This document shows, piece after piece, positions 1 to 9,471 of a stretch of 64,000 nucleotides of DNA. This DNA comes from Streptomyces tardus. Lineage in GTDB: Bacteria > Actinomycetota > Actinomycetes > Streptomycetales > Streptomycetaceae. Under the pieces are notes generated by a model. That model was not told the DNA's origin. It saw only the letters and a program-made list of their open reading frames with translations, and ran no database searches. Made by a program: the position numbers and the translations under genes. The stretch covers positions 1-64,000 of the forward strand of contig NZ_JAELVF020000003.1 of the NCBI RefSeq assembly GCF_018101125.2, read 5' to 3'. Every line of letters starts with the position of its first letter. Position 1 is the first letter of the stretch.

Positions 1-29
1 GAGTAGGTCGCCGCCGAACAATCATTGAG

Positions 30-72
30 GGCGGGGTCGTCCGGAGTTCACTCCGGACGACCCCGCCTTTTT
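30..72 (+). terminator. Rho-independent terminator
   Basis: An 18-bp perfect inverted repeat (30-47 with 50-67) is followed directly by a run of five T. It would end transcription of a gene lying left of the window; the first six bases may be that gene's tail but cannot be identified. Confidence 0.85.
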
Positions 73-117
73 GTGTTCTGTCACCGGGAGTTCATGTCTT
101 GCCTCGATGATCCTGGC

Positions 118-807
118 ATGGCGATGACACAGTTGGCAGCGCTCGGACTTCGGCCCGGGGACGAAGTCGTCCTCCCGTCCTACGGCGGCGACCGTGCGGC
201 CCGCGAGGTCCAACTGGCGGGCGCGGTACCGGTGTTCGCGGACATCGACCCGCTGAGCTTCTGCCTCTCACCGAGTTCTGCAGAAGCGGTGATGAGCGAG
301 CGGACAGTGGCGATCGTCGCGATCCACCTGTTCGGCCACCCCGCCGACATGGTGCGGCTGGAGGAACTCGCTCAGCGTCGCGGCGCAGAGTTGGTCGAGG
401 ACGGTCGCAGTCTCGGCGAGATCCCGTCCGGCCAGGCGCTCCGCCGTCGTGAACGGGCCTCGTTCCTGGGGAGCCGCCTGCGCGGAGTGCTGCCCCCGCA
501 GACCCGGGCCGGCGCCGAGCACGCCTTCGAGGAGTACGTGGTGCGGGTGCCCGGGAACGGGCGTCCGGACCGGGACGTCTTCCGGCACGCGCTGCGCGCG
601 CGGGGCATCGAGTGCTACGTGCCGATAGTGACCCCTGCGCATCGAGCCCGTGGGCTGCGTACCGCCCAGTGGCTGCAGGAGTCCGAACTGGCGGCCGAGC
701 AGGGGCTGGCGTTGACGCTCGAGGACTCCATGAGCCGACGTCAGCTCTCGCGCATCGCCTCTGCCTGCAACTCGCTCGGTGGTCTTCTGATGGAACCTGC
801 CTGCTGA
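118..807 (+). CDS. Shortened DegT/DnrJ/StrS-type PLP aminotransferase-like protein
   Basis: The N-terminal half resembles the large domain of DegT/DnrJ/EryC1/StrS sugar aminotransferases: a LRPGDEVVLPSY segment, a PVFADIDP segment, and an IHLFGHPADM segment. The C-terminal part (RLRGVLPP, EEYVVRVPG, RARGIECYVP) matches the small domain. The stretch that should lie between them, carrying the lysine that binds pyridoxal phosphate (SFxxxK), is missing, and the protein is about 230 residues rather than about 370. Starts are possible at 94 or 118; neither has a good ribosome site. It may be a non-catalytic relative or a decaying gene. The downstream neighbour on the same strand is tRNA-Thr. Fold assignment is fairly sure; activity is doubtful. 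Confidence 0.65.
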   Translation: MAMTQLAALGLRPGDEVVLPSYGGDRAAREVQLAGAVPVFADIDPLSFCLSPSSAEAVMSERTVAIVAIHLFGHPADMVRLEELAQRRGAELVEDGRSLGEIPSGQALRRRERASFLGSRLRGVLPPQTRAGAEHAFEEYVVRVPGNGRPDRDVFRHALRARGIECYVPIVTPAHRARGLRTAQWLQESELAAEQGLALTLEDSMSRRQLSRIASACNSLGGLLMEPAC

Positions 808-888
808 GGTCAACGGCCGGGGCGAGCCGGGCAGAGTCCGATGTCGCAGGCACCGCTCGGAGTCAGGTATGATCGACTTTGTCGACAG

Positions 889-961
889 GCCCCAATAGCT
901 CAGTCGGCAGAGCGTCTCCATGGTAAGGAGAAGGTCAACGGTTCGATTCCGTTTTGGGGCT
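889..961 (+). tRNA. tRNA-Thr (anticodon GGT)
   Basis: A full cloverleaf is visible: acceptor arms 889-895 and 954-960 (7 bp, GCCCCAA/TTGGGGC), D stem GCTC/GAGC, anticodon stem TCTCC/GGAGA with loop ATGGTAA giving anticodon GGT, and T arm AACGG-TTCGATT-CCGTT. Discriminator base is T961. CCA is not encoded. Confidence 0.97.
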
Positions 962-970
962 CGCACAGGA

Positions 971-996
971 AAGGCCCGCCATTGGCGGGCCTTTCT
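971..996. terminator. Bidirectional terminator after tRNA-Thr
   Basis: 10-bp perfect inverted repeat AAGGCCCGCC/GGCGGGCCTT (971-980 and 984-993) with an ATT loop and T-rich tail. It separates the tRNA from the convergent osaC gene. Confidence 0.85.
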
Positions 997-1019
997 TCGT
1001 GTCCGGGGTTCTTGGCGCC

Positions 1020-3719
1020 TCAGTGCGGTACGCGCATCGCGAGGATTGCCATATCGTCCGACGGGGCGTCGGCGGCGAATCGCTCGACCGCGCGCATGAT
1101 GCGGGCGGCGACTGCGCCGGCGTTGAGACCGGTGCAGCTGCTCAGGCAGTCGGCGAGTCCGTCGTCCCCCAACATCCGGGTGCCTTCACGGCGTTCGGTC
1201 ACACCGTCGGTGACGCAGAGCAGGACGTCGCCGGGGTCGAGCGTGAGCACCTGCTCGTACAGCTCCAGATCGTCCATGACGCCCAGCAGCGGCTGGGGTT
1301 CGGCGGCGGGCTCGACCGTGCCGTCGGGCCTCAGCCGTAGCGGGAGTGGGTGGCCGGCACAGACCACCTTGAGCAGCGCGCTGCCGTCCTCCTGTGGCCA
1401 GAGCTCGCCGTAGAGAAGAGTGAGGAAGCGGCTGCGTGCACCCTCGTCGAGGATCGCCGTGTTCAGACGCTCGAGCACGGCCGGGCCGCCGAAGCCTTCT
1501 CTGGCAAGCAGCCGCAGTGCGTGACGGGCGAGGCCGGTGACCGCTGCGGCCTCGGGGCCGGTGCCGCAGACGTCGCCGATCGCGAAGCCGTACGCGCCGT
1601 CGCTGATGGGGAAGAGGTCGTAGAAGTCGCCACCGACCTCGTTGCCCTCGCCCGCGGCTCGGTAGATGACCTCCACCTCGACGCCGTCGATCGGAGGCAA
1701 CTCCGGTGGGAGCAGGCTGCGTTGGAGCGACTGGCTGATGGTGGTGCGCTCGGAGTAGAGCCGTGCGTTGTCCAGGGCGAGCGCGGCTCTGCGGGACAGG
1801 TCCTCGGCCAGCTCGAGGATCTCCTGGCGGAACCGCTCGTCGGTCGGCTTGCCGAGGACGAGCATGCCGATGACGCGATTGCGGGCGACCAGGGGCAGTA
1901 CGACCGTCTCGCCTCCGACTGCCGAGGCTGTGGCCAGGGATGTGCCGGGTGCGGTGAGCGCGGGGTCGTCGAGCAGCAGAGTGCGCAGCGAGGTGCGCAG
2001 CGCCGCGGAGTGGGCGGCGTCGCTGGGAGCGGTCCACACGCGGGCGCCGGGGGTGATCAGGGGCTCGGGGGCGTCGACCTTGCCCAGCAGCGCCTTGAGG
2101 CCGTCGATGCGGTCCTCGTCCTCGTGCAGCACGTAGCTGAGGTAGGGCTCCGAGGTCTGGTCGGCGACGGTGTAGACCGCGCACCACGAGGCGAGGGTCG
2201 GGACGGTCATCTGGGCCATGAGCGCCAGCGTCTGGTCCCGGTCGAGAGTGCCGGCCAGCAGGTCGGAGGCCTCGACGAGGAAGCTGAGCGAGCCGCGCCG
2301 CAGCCGCTCCAGCTCGGTGAGCCGGGCGGACTCGACGGCCAGTGCGATGCGGTCGGCGGCGAACTGGAGCCGCAACGCCTCTTCGTTGGTGTACCGGGCG
2401 GCGGCCTCCGCGGCGACCCCGAGGGAACCGGTCAGCCGGCCCTCGACCTTGAGCGGCACGGTGACCACAGAACGCATCCCGGTGCCGCTGAGCAGCGGTA
2501 CGGAGCCGGGAGCGGAGGTGACGTCCTCGTGGACGGAGGGCATTCGCGCACTGCCGTACCGGCCGGTGCCGGCCTCGACGGGGACTCGGGCGAAACGCTG
2601 CCGGGCGGACGGCAGACCGGTGCTGGCGCGTACCTCGAGCTCCGTCTCGTCGTCGGTGGCGAGCAGGAGGTACGCGGCGTCGCCGTCGAGCATGTCGCGG
2701 GCGCGCTCGACAGTGCGCTGGAGCAGCCCGTCGAGGTCCTCCGGCGGCGGCGAACCGATGAACGCCTCGAAGGGGTCGGTGGTACGGGACTCGCGCTCGC
2801 CGTGGCCGCCGTCGTGCGATTTGGAACGTGGGTGCGACTGGAGTACGGCCCGCTCGCTGTCGAGGACGAGCAGACAGACCGTGGACGGTGCTCCGTCCTC
2901 GTCGCGCACTCGCAGGTGCGAGGCGTAGACCGGAACCGTACGGCCGCCGGCGTCGCGCAGCCCGTAGGTGCCCTCCCAGCGCGAGAGGACGAGCGCCTCG
3001 GCGATGCCGGTGCCGGTGCCGGGGGTGTGCGGCCAGGCGGCGAGGTCGGTGAGGGGCTTGCCGATGACCTGCTCCGCGGAGTAGCCGAAGAGCGACTGGG
3101 CGTCGTCGTTCCACGCGGAGACCGCGCCCGCGCCGTCGACCTGCAGTACGGCCACGCGCACTCGGTGGTCGGTGACCGGCAGCTCTTCCTCGGGCAGCTC
3201 GGGGCCGGCGAGACGGGTGCCGACCGGCCGGTCCGGCATGTCCAGACGGAACCAGACCCGCTTGTCGGCGGCGGTGTACTCCACGCCCCAGCGGGATGCG
3301 AGCGCGGCGCAGAGCAGCAGCCCGCGCCCGCCCTCGCGGTCCGGGTGGCCGGGCTGGTGGCTGCTCTCCTGGAGCGGCAGCTCACGCTCGGGGTGGCGGT
3401 CCCGGACCTCGACGCGGATCCCGGTGTCCTCGCGCAGACAGATGACGTCCGCGGCGGTGCCCGCGTGGACAACGGCGTTGGTGACGAGCTCGCTGGTGAG
3501 GACCACGGCGTCGTCCACGACGTCCGCCAGCCCCCAGCCGTGGAGGGTGTCCCGGACGAAGCCGCGGGCGGCTGCGACCGAGCGTCCGACCGGCTCGTAG
3601 GTGGCGGCGGCCCGGGCCGTGATCACTGAACTCCCCAAGAATCTTGTGCTGCTGCTCTGCGAACCTACCTGTGCGGGGATGGTTGCGGCTCGTCCCCGCT
3701 CGGCGCTGTGCTGGTTCAC
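1020..3719 (-). CDS. osaC: OsaC-like multidomain SpoIIE phosphatase / anti-sigma ATPase
   Basis: An 899-residue cytoplasmic regulator. In order: an RsbW-like HATPase_c domain (about 30-160, N-box LTSELVTNAVVHA), a PAS domain (about 185-290), two GAF domains (about 325-475 and 485-650) and a C-terminal SpoIIE/PP2C phosphatase with GGDFYDLF, GDVCGTGP, TDGVTE and SDDMAI metal-site motifs. This architecture and the position next to osaAB match S. coelicolor OsaC (SCO5747), which controls SigB after osmotic shock. The chosen GTG at 3719 has a GGAGGGG ribosome site 8 bases upstream; an internal GTG at 3626 (RBS GGGGAG) is an alternative that would begin just before the ATPase domain. It is transcribed divergently from osaA. 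Confidence 0.9.
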   Translation of the reverse strand: MNQHSAERGRAATIPAQVGSQSSSTRFLGSSVITARAAATYEPVGRSVAAARGFVRDTLHGWGLADVVDDAVVLTSELVTNAVVHAGTAADVICLREDTGIRVEVRDRHPERELPLQESSHQPGHPDREGGRGLLLCAALASRWGVEYTAADKRVWFRLDMPDRPVGTRLAGPELPEEELPVTDHRVRVAVLQVDGAGAVSAWNDDAQSLFGYSAEQVIGKPLTDLAAWPHTPGTGTGIAEALVLSRWEGTYGLRDAGGRTVPVYASHLRVRDEDGAPSTVCLLVLDSERAVLQSHPRSKSHDGGHGERESRTTDPFEAFIGSPPPEDLDGLLQRTVERARDMLDGDAAYLLLATDDETELEVRASTGLPSARQRFARVPVEAGTGRYGSARMPSVHEDVTSAPGSVPLLSGTGMRSVVTVPLKVEGRLTGSLGVAAEAAARYTNEEALRLQFAADRIALAVESARLTELERLRRGSLSFLVEASDLLAGTLDRDQTLALMAQMTVPTLASWCAVYTVADQTSEPYLSYVLHEDEDRIDGLKALLGKVDAPEPLITPGARVWTAPSDAAHSAALRTSLRTLLLDDPALTAPGTSLATASAVGGETVVLPLVARNRVIGMLVLGKPTDERFRQEILELAEDLSRRAALALDNARLYSERTTISQSLQRSLLPPELPPIDGVEVEVIYRAAGEGNEVGGDFYDLFPISDGAYGFAIGDVCGTGPEAAAVTGLARHALRLLAREGFGGPAVLERLNTAILDEGARSRFLTLLYGELWPQEDGSALLKVVCAGHPLPLRLRPDGTVEPAAEPQPLLGVMDDLELYEQVLTLDPGDVLLCVTDGVTERREGTRMLGDDGLADCLSSCTGLNAGAVAARIMRAVERFAADAPSDDMAILAMRVPH

Positions 3720-4009
3720 CGCGGCTGCCCCTCCGTTGCCTTTCGTGTCACTCTGCCGTCCGTCATCCTGCCCGTCTTGGCGTGGTCGTCCCGATTTCGG
3801 TGCGACCGGTACGGATAGGCAGCAAGCAGCCAGGTTACTTACGTATCCGGGCCCGATGTGGGCCGGAGTGAATGATTCCCCCCGCAGCGGAACCAGATCT
3901 CGGTGTGCGATGCTGCCGAACTGTTATCGCCTGGTTCGGCCGCAGTGAAACACTGGGAAGGCTCGAAGAGAGAACCCGGGTGAATTGGTCGACCTGCGGG
4001 AGGGACACG
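3720..4009. promoter_or_regulatory. Divergent osaC/osaA intergenic region
   Basis: 290 bp between the divergent osaC and osaA starts must hold both promoters. The sequence is less GC-rich than its flanks around 3835-3965. I see no repeat or -10/-35 pair strong enough to assign. Confidence 0.4.
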
Positions 4010-7000
4010 GTGGAGTCTGGCGCTGAGACGCGGGCCTCTGGCACGCGTACGAAGAGCGGACGATCCCGGAGGGCGGGAACCGTCGAGGTGGACGCCGCGG
4101 CCGTGGACAGGCTGAGAGCGGCTCTGGAGGCGATGCGGGACGGCAACTTCCGCAAACGCCTGACCGTCACCGGTGAAGGACCGATGGCGGAGATCTCCGC
4201 GATCTTCAACGAGGTTGCCGACCGCAACATGCACCTCGCGGGCGAACTGAGCCGCGTACGGCGTGTGGTCGGCCGGGACGGCAAGCTCACCGAGCGCCTG
4301 GAAGTGGGCGCCGGCGAGGGTGCCTGGGCGACCTCGGTCGAGGCGGCGAACTCGCTCGTCGACGACCTCGTGCGGCCGGTGTCCGAGGTGGGGCAGGTGC
4401 TGAACGCGGTCGCCGAGGGCGATCTCGAGCAGCGGATGGACCTCCGGGTCCAGCGGGCCAACGGGACCCAGCCGCTGCGCGGGGAGTTCCTGAAGGTCGG
4501 CAAGACGGTCAACGGCCTGGTCGAGCTGCTGTCGGTGTTCACCGACGAGGTGACGCGGGTGGCCAGCGAGGTCGGTACGGAGGGCAAGCTCGGCGGCCAG
4601 GCCAAGGTGCGCGGGATGTCGGGGTCCTGGAAGGACCTGACCGACTCCGTCAACACCATGGCCTCCCGGCTGACCGCCCAGGTGCGCGACATCGCGCTGG
4701 TGACGACGGCGGTGGCGAAGGGCGATCTGTCGCGCAAGGTCACGGTGCACGTGGCCGGCGAGATGCTGGAGCTGAAGAACACCGTCAACACGATGGTCGA
4801 TCAGCTCTCCTCGTTCCAGTCCGAGGTGACCAGGGTGGCCCGTGAGGTGGGCACCGAGGGCGAGTTGGGCGGTCAGGCACGGGTCGACGGCGTCGCAGGG
4901 GTGTGGCAGGACCTCACCGACTCCGTCAACCTGATGGCCGGCAACCTCACCTCCCAGGTGCGGGAGATCGCCCGGGTCACCACGGCGGTCGCCAGCGGCG
5001 ACCTGTCCCAGAAAGTCACGGTCAACGCCCGCGGCGAGGTCGCCAAGCTCGCCGGAACGATGAACACGATGACGGAGACCCTGCGTACGTTCGCCGACGA
5101 GGTGACCCGTGCGGCGCGTGAGGTCGGTACGGAGGGGATCCTCGGCGGTCAGGCGCAGGTGCCCGGCGCCGCGGGAATCTGGAAGGACCTGACGGACTCG
5201 GTCAACACCGCGTTCCGCAACCTCACCGGTCAGGTGCGGGACATCGCCCAGGTGACCACGGCGGTGGCCAACGGTGACCTGTCGCAGAAGGTGACGGTGG
5301 ATGTCTCCGGCGAGATGCTGGAGCTGAAGAACACCGTGAACACCATGGTCGACCAGCTCTCCTCCTTCGCCGAGCAGGTCACCAGGATGGCCCGGGACGT
5401 GGGCACGGAGGGCCGCCTCGGCGGTCAGGCGCGGGTCGACGGAGTGTCGGGCACCTGGAAGGACCTGACGGACTCCGTCAACTTCATGGCGGGCAACCTG
5501 ACTTCGCAGGTGCGGCAGATCGCGCAGGTCACCACTGCAGTGGCGCGCGGCGATCTCTCGCAGAAGATCGAGGTCGACGCCCGCGGCGAGATCCTGGAGC
5601 TGAAGAACACCATCAACACGATGGTGGACCAGCTCTCCGCTTTCGCCGACCAGGTGACCAGGGTGGCCCGCGAGGTGGGCACCGAGGGCCGTCTGGGCGG
5701 TCAGGCGCAGGTGCCGGGCGTCGCGGGTGTCTGGCGCGATCTGACGGACTCGGTGAACTTCATGGCGGGCAACCTCACCGCTCAGGTGAGGAACATCTCG
5801 CAGGTGGCCACCGCGGTGGCGCGCGGCGATCTCTCGCAGAAGATCGACGTGGACGCCCGGGGCGAGATCCTGGAGCTGAAGACCACGATCAACACGATGG
5901 TGGATCAGCTGTCGTCCTTCGCCGAACAGGTGACGCGGGTGGCCCGAGAGGTGGGCACCGAGGGCAAGTTGGGCGGCCAGGCGCGAGTGCGCGACGTGGC
6001 CGGCACCTGGAAGGACCTGACGGAGTCCGTGAACGAGATGGCGGGCAACCTCACCCGCCAGATGCGCGCCATCGCCCAGGTCGCCACCGCGGTGACGCGG
6101 GGCGACCACGGCGTGCGGATCGACGTGGACGCCTCCGGGGAGATCCTGGAGCTGCAGGGCTACATCAACACGATGATCAGCAACCTGCGCGAGACCACGC
6201 TCGCCAACCAGGAGCAGGACTGGCTCAAGGGCAACCTCGCGCGCATCTCCGGGCTGATGCAGGGGAGGCGCGACCTCAAGGACGTCGCCCAGCTGATCAT
6301 GAGCGAGCTGACCCCCGCAGTCTCTGCCCACCACGGCGCGTTCTTCCTGGCGGTGCCGACCGGAAAGGACAAGGAGACGGTCGCGGTCGGCCAGGGCGCG
6401 GACGGCAGTTACATGCTCCAGCTCCTCGGCAGCTACGGCTACGCGCTCGGTGCGATGCCGACGACGTTCGGACCGGGCGAGTCGCTGATCGGCACGGCCG
6501 CGGTGGAGAAGCGCACCATCCTGATGGAGAACGCCCCGGCTGGGTATCTCAAGATCACTTCGGGGCTCGGAGAGGCGACGCCGACACATGTCGTCGTGCT
6601 GCCGGTCGTCTTCGAGGGCTTCACGCTGGGAGTGATCGAGCTGGCCGCGTTCCAGCCGTTCACCCAGATCCAGAAGGACTTCCTCAGCCAGATCGCCGAG
6701 ATGATCGCGACCAGCGTCAACACGATCAGCGTCAACACCAAGACCGAGGTCCTGCTGAGCCAGTCGCAGGAGCTGACCGAGCAGCTCCAGGACCGCTCGG
6801 CGGAGCTGGAGAACCGGCAGAAGGCGCTCGAGGACTCCAACGCCCAGCTGGAGGAGAAGGCCGCCCAACTCGCCCAGACCAACCGGGACATCGAGATCAA
6901 GAACTCCGAGATCGAGGAGGCCCGCCAGGTCCTGGAGGAGCGCGCGGAACAGCTCGCGGTCTCGATGCGCTACAAGTCGGAGTTCCTGGCGAACATGTCG

Positions 7001-8434
7001 CACGAGCTGCGTACACCGCTCAACTCCCTGCTGATCCTCGCCAAGCTCCTCGCGGACAACGCCGACGGCAACCTCTCGCCCAAGCAGGTGGAGTTCTCGG
7101 AGACGATCCACGGAGCGGGCTCGGACCTGTTGCAGCTGATCAACGACATTCTGGACCTGTCCAAGGTCGAGGCGGGAAAGATGGACGTGAGTCCGACCCG
7201 TATCGCGCTGGTGCAGCTCGTCGACTACGTGGAGGCGACCTTCCGTCCGCTGACGGCGGAGAAGAACCTCGACTTCTCGGTGCGGGTCTCGCCCGAGCTG
7301 CCCCCGACTCTGCACACCGACGAGCAGCGGCTGCTGCAGGTGTTGCGCAACCTGCTCTCCAACGCGGTGAAGTTCACCGACGGGGGCGCGGTGGAGCTGG
7401 TGATCCGCTCGGCCCGGGCGGACGTACCGGTGTCGATCAGGGAGTTCATGCTGGAGCACGGCTCCCTCCAGGACGCGGACGCGGAGCTGATCGCCTTCTC
7501 GGTCACCGACACCGGTATCGGTATCGCGCAGAGCAAGATGCGGGTGATCTTCGAGGCCTTCAAGCAGGCGGACGGTACGACGAGCCGGAAGTACGGCGGT
7601 ACGGGGCTCGGGCTGTCGATCAGCCGGGAGATCGCGCGTCTGCTGGGCGGTGAGATCTACGCGGCCAGCGAGCCGGGGCGGGGCTCCACCTTCACGCTCT
7701 ATCTGCCGCTGTTCCCCACGGAGTTGCCGCCGCACGGCTATGCACAGCTGGGTGGCGCGCAGGCGCTGCCGTCGGCCGCGCGGGAGGGCGTCCAGGAGCC
7801 GCGGGAGCCTGCGGCGGTCGAGGAGGCGCCCGGGCTGCCGGCGCTGCCGGCGGGTGTACCCGACGCCGAGCAGGCCGCCAACACCCTGGCGGAGCGCAGC
7901 CGTCGCCGTGCGGCGGCGGGCGGCAGGCGTGCCGTCGAGGACGGTGCGCAGGGGCAGAGCCCGGAGGCTTCGGCGGACGGCGCGGATCCCGAGAGCGGTG
8001 AGTCCGGCGGGGTCGGTGAGCAGGAGCGGTTCGGGCCGGCCGAGTTCGCGCAGCGGTTCCGCGGCAGCAAGGTGCTGATCGTCGACGACGACATCCGCAA
8101 CGTCTTCGCACTCACCAGCGTGCTGGAGCAGAGCGGTCTCCAGGTGCTCTACGCGGAGAACGGCCGGGAGGGCATCGAGGTGCTGGAACAGCACGACGAC
8201 GCCGCGCTCGTGCTGATGGACATCATGATGCCGGAGATGGACGGCTACGCGACGATGACGGCGATCCGCAGGATGCCGCAGTTCGCGGGGCTGCCGATCA
8301 TCGCGCTGACCGCGAAGGCGATGAAGGGGGACCGGGAGAAGAGCATCGAGGCGGGTGCGTCGGACTACGTCACCAAGCCGGTCGACACCGATCATCTTCT
8401 GACTGTGATGGACCAGTGGATGGGGGAGAAGTGA
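4010..8434 (+). CDS. osaA: OsaA-like hybrid histidine kinase with stacked HAMP domains
   Basis: A 1474-residue cytoplasmic hybrid kinase (no membrane segment). The N-terminal half is a ladder of about eight HAMP units; from about 4550 to 6180 a 92-residue (276 bp) unit recurs with near-identical LTDSVN, TTAVAxGDLSQK and GEMLELKNTVNTMVDQL-type segments. Then come a GAF domain, a coiled coil, a HisKA domain with His998 in NMSHELRTPLNS, an HATPase_c domain (GTGLGLSI), and a C-terminal receiver with Asp1404 in LVLMDIMMPEMDG and the conserved TAKAM and KP segments. Start GTG 4010 has GGAGG at 3999-4003; the frame stays open upstream to 3872 but without a comparable site. It matches S. coelicolor OsaA (SCO5748), needed for osmoadaptation with OsaB. 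Confidence 0.92.
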   Translation: MESGAETRASGTRTKSGRSRRAGTVEVDAAAVDRLRAALEAMRDGNFRKRLTVTGEGPMAEISAIFNEVADRNMHLAGELSRVRRVVGRDGKLTERLEVGAGEGAWATSVEAANSLVDDLVRPVSEVGQVLNAVAEGDLEQRMDLRVQRANGTQPLRGEFLKVGKTVNGLVELLSVFTDEVTRVASEVGTEGKLGGQAKVRGMSGSWKDLTDSVNTMASRLTAQVRDIALVTTAVAKGDLSRKVTVHVAGEMLELKNTVNTMVDQLSSFQSEVTRVAREVGTEGELGGQARVDGVAGVWQDLTDSVNLMAGNLTSQVREIARVTTAVASGDLSQKVTVNARGEVAKLAGTMNTMTETLRTFADEVTRAAREVGTEGILGGQAQVPGAAGIWKDLTDSVNTAFRNLTGQVRDIAQVTTAVANGDLSQKVTVDVSGEMLELKNTVNTMVDQLSSFAEQVTRMARDVGTEGRLGGQARVDGVSGTWKDLTDSVNFMAGNLTSQVRQIAQVTTAVARGDLSQKIEVDARGEILELKNTINTMVDQLSAFADQVTRVAREVGTEGRLGGQAQVPGVAGVWRDLTDSVNFMAGNLTAQVRNISQVATAVARGDLSQKIDVDARGEILELKTTINTMVDQLSSFAEQVTRVAREVGTEGKLGGQARVRDVAGTWKDLTESVNEMAGNLTRQMRAIAQVATAVTRGDHGVRIDVDASGEILELQGYINTMISNLRETTLANQEQDWLKGNLARISGLMQGRRDLKDVAQLIMSELTPAVSAHHGAFFLAVPTGKDKETVAVGQGADGSYMLQLLGSYGYALGAMPTTFGPGESLIGTAAVEKRTILMENAPAGYLKITSGLGEATPTHVVVLPVVFEGFTLGVIELAAFQPFTQIQKDFLSQIAEMIATSVNTISVNTKTEVLLSQSQELTEQLQDRSAELENRQKALEDSNAQLEEKAAQLAQTNRDIEIKNSEIEEARQVLEERAEQLAVSMRYKSEFLANMSHELRTPLNSLLILAKLLADNADGNLSPKQVEFSETIHGAGSDLLQLINDILDLSKVEAGKMDVSPTRIALVQLVDYVEATFRPLTAEKNLDFSVRVSPELPPTLHTDEQRLLQVLRNLLSNAVKFTDGGAVELVIRSARADVPVSIREFMLEHGSLQDADAELIAFSVTDTGIGIAQSKMRVIFEAFKQADGTTSRKYGGTGLGLSISREIARLLGGEIYAASEPGRGSTFTLYLPLFPTELPPHGYAQLGGAQALPSAAREGVQEPREPAAVEEAPGLPALPAGVPDAEQAANTLAERSRRRAAAGGRRAVEDGAQGQSPEASADGADPESGESGGVGEQERFGPAEFAQRFRGSKVLIVDDDIRNVFALTSVLEQSGLQVLYAENGREGIEVLEQHDDAALVLMDIMMPEMDGYATMTAIRRMPQFAGLPIIALTAKAMKGDREKSIEAGASDYVTKPVDTDHLLTVMDQWMGEK

Positions 8435-8677
8435 CGCCCGATACCCTTCCGGGGGACCACTGCTGACAGACTGTGGTCGTTTGGGGGTGGAAGTGCGTTA
8501 TTCCAGGAACCTTCTGGTCTTCCGAAGCGTTCCCGGTACGTGCACGGTGACATCTCGGTGACAGGGTGTGGTGGGCCGCTCGGTGCGGCTACCATGACCG
8601 GCACAAGAACGGGCGGCGCAGAAGAGTCGTTCCAAGGGGTGGCGTCCCAGGCGCTGCCGGGGCGAGGAGGACGGGTC

Positions 8678-9325
8678 ATGGTGCAGAAGGCCAAGATCCT
8701 CCTGGTCGATGACCGGCCGGAAAATCTGCTGGCGCTGGAGGCAATTCTCTCCGCGCTCGATCAGACGCTGGTGCGGGCATCGTCCGGGGAGGAAGCGCTC
8801 AAGGCACTTCTGACGGACGATTTCGCGGTGATTCTGCTCGATGTGCAGATGCCGGGTATGGATGGATTCGAGACAGCCGCACACATCAAACGCCGGGAGC
8901 GGACCCGGGACATCCCCATCATCTTCCTGACCGCTATCAACCACGGGCCGCACCACACTTTCCGCGGCTACGCGGCCGGCGCCGTGGACTACATCTCCAA
9001 GCCCTTCGACCCGTGGGTGCTGCGGGCGAAGGTGTCGGTCTTCGTCGACCTCTACATGAAGAACGTCCAGCTCCGGGAGCAGGCTTCACTGCTGCGCGCG
9101 CAGCTCGACGGCGGCCAGGCGGCCTCGTCCGAGGATCGGGAGGCAGTGGGGCTCGTCGCCGAGCTCTCCGCCCGCCTCGCCGCGGTCGAGGAGCAGGCCG
9201 AGGCACTCTCCAAGCAGCTCGCCGACAGCTCCGACGGGGCGGCGGTCGCCACGGCCTCCCACCTGGAGCGCAAGCTCACCGGGCTGCGCAGGGCACTTGA
9301 CGCCCTGGAGCCCGGCACGCAGTAG
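8678..9325 (+). CDS. osaB: OsaB-like response regulator with coiled-coil output
   Basis: A 215-residue protein: CheY-like receiver at about 5-125 (acidic pair DD near residue 10, phosphoacceptor Asp in VILLDVQMPGMDG, TAINH and KPFDPW segments) followed by an Ala/Glu/Leu-rich coiled coil instead of a DNA-binding domain. Start ATG 8678 has a GAGGAGG site 7 bases upstream; a longer open frame from 8540 lacks one. It follows the hybrid kinase on the same strand after 243 bp, so it probably has its own promoter there. Matches S. coelicolor OsaB (SCO5749), essential for osmoadaptation; lack of a DNA-binding domain suggests protein-protein output. Confidence 0.92.
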   Translation: MVQKAKILLVDDRPENLLALEAILSALDQTLVRASSGEEALKALLTDDFAVILLDVQMPGMDGFETAAHIKRRERTRDIPIIFLTAINHGPHHTFRGYAAGAVDYISKPFDPWVLRAKVSVFVDLYMKNVQLREQASLLRAQLDGGQAASSEDREAVGLVAELSARLAAVEEQAEALSKQLADSSDGAAVATASHLERKLTGLRRALDALEPGTQ

Positions 9326-9388
9326 CAGCCGGTCAGGCGCAGCGTCGGCTGCCTTCCATGCGGTCGAGGACCGTTCGCAGGTGCAGAG

Positions 9389-9417
9389 AAGGAGGCTGAC
9401 GAGCCGTCAGCCTCCTT
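9389..9417 (+). terminator. Terminator between osaB and ftsK
   Basis: 13-bp perfect inverted repeat (9389-9401 with 9405-9417) around a 3-base loop, ending in CTT-GCT. No long T-run, as is usual in Streptomyces. Confidence 0.75.
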
Positions 9418-9458
9418 GCTCCGCCCAATCCCTCCGCGCCCCCGCTCACGGACGGCGG

Positions 9459-9471
9459 TAACCTCTCCGTC
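9459..9471 (+). promoter_or_regulatory. Leaderless-type -10 box of ftsK
   Basis: TAACCT at 9459-9464 lies 7 bases before the ATG, and there is no ribosome site; transcription probably starts at the initiation codon. Confidence 0.5.

Noticed and set aside
3839..8395. 1518-codon minus-strand open frame
   Set aside because: Exact antisense of osaA; high GC at the third position of osaA removes stops on the other strand. Translation is His/Gln/Arg/Leu-rich with no family match.
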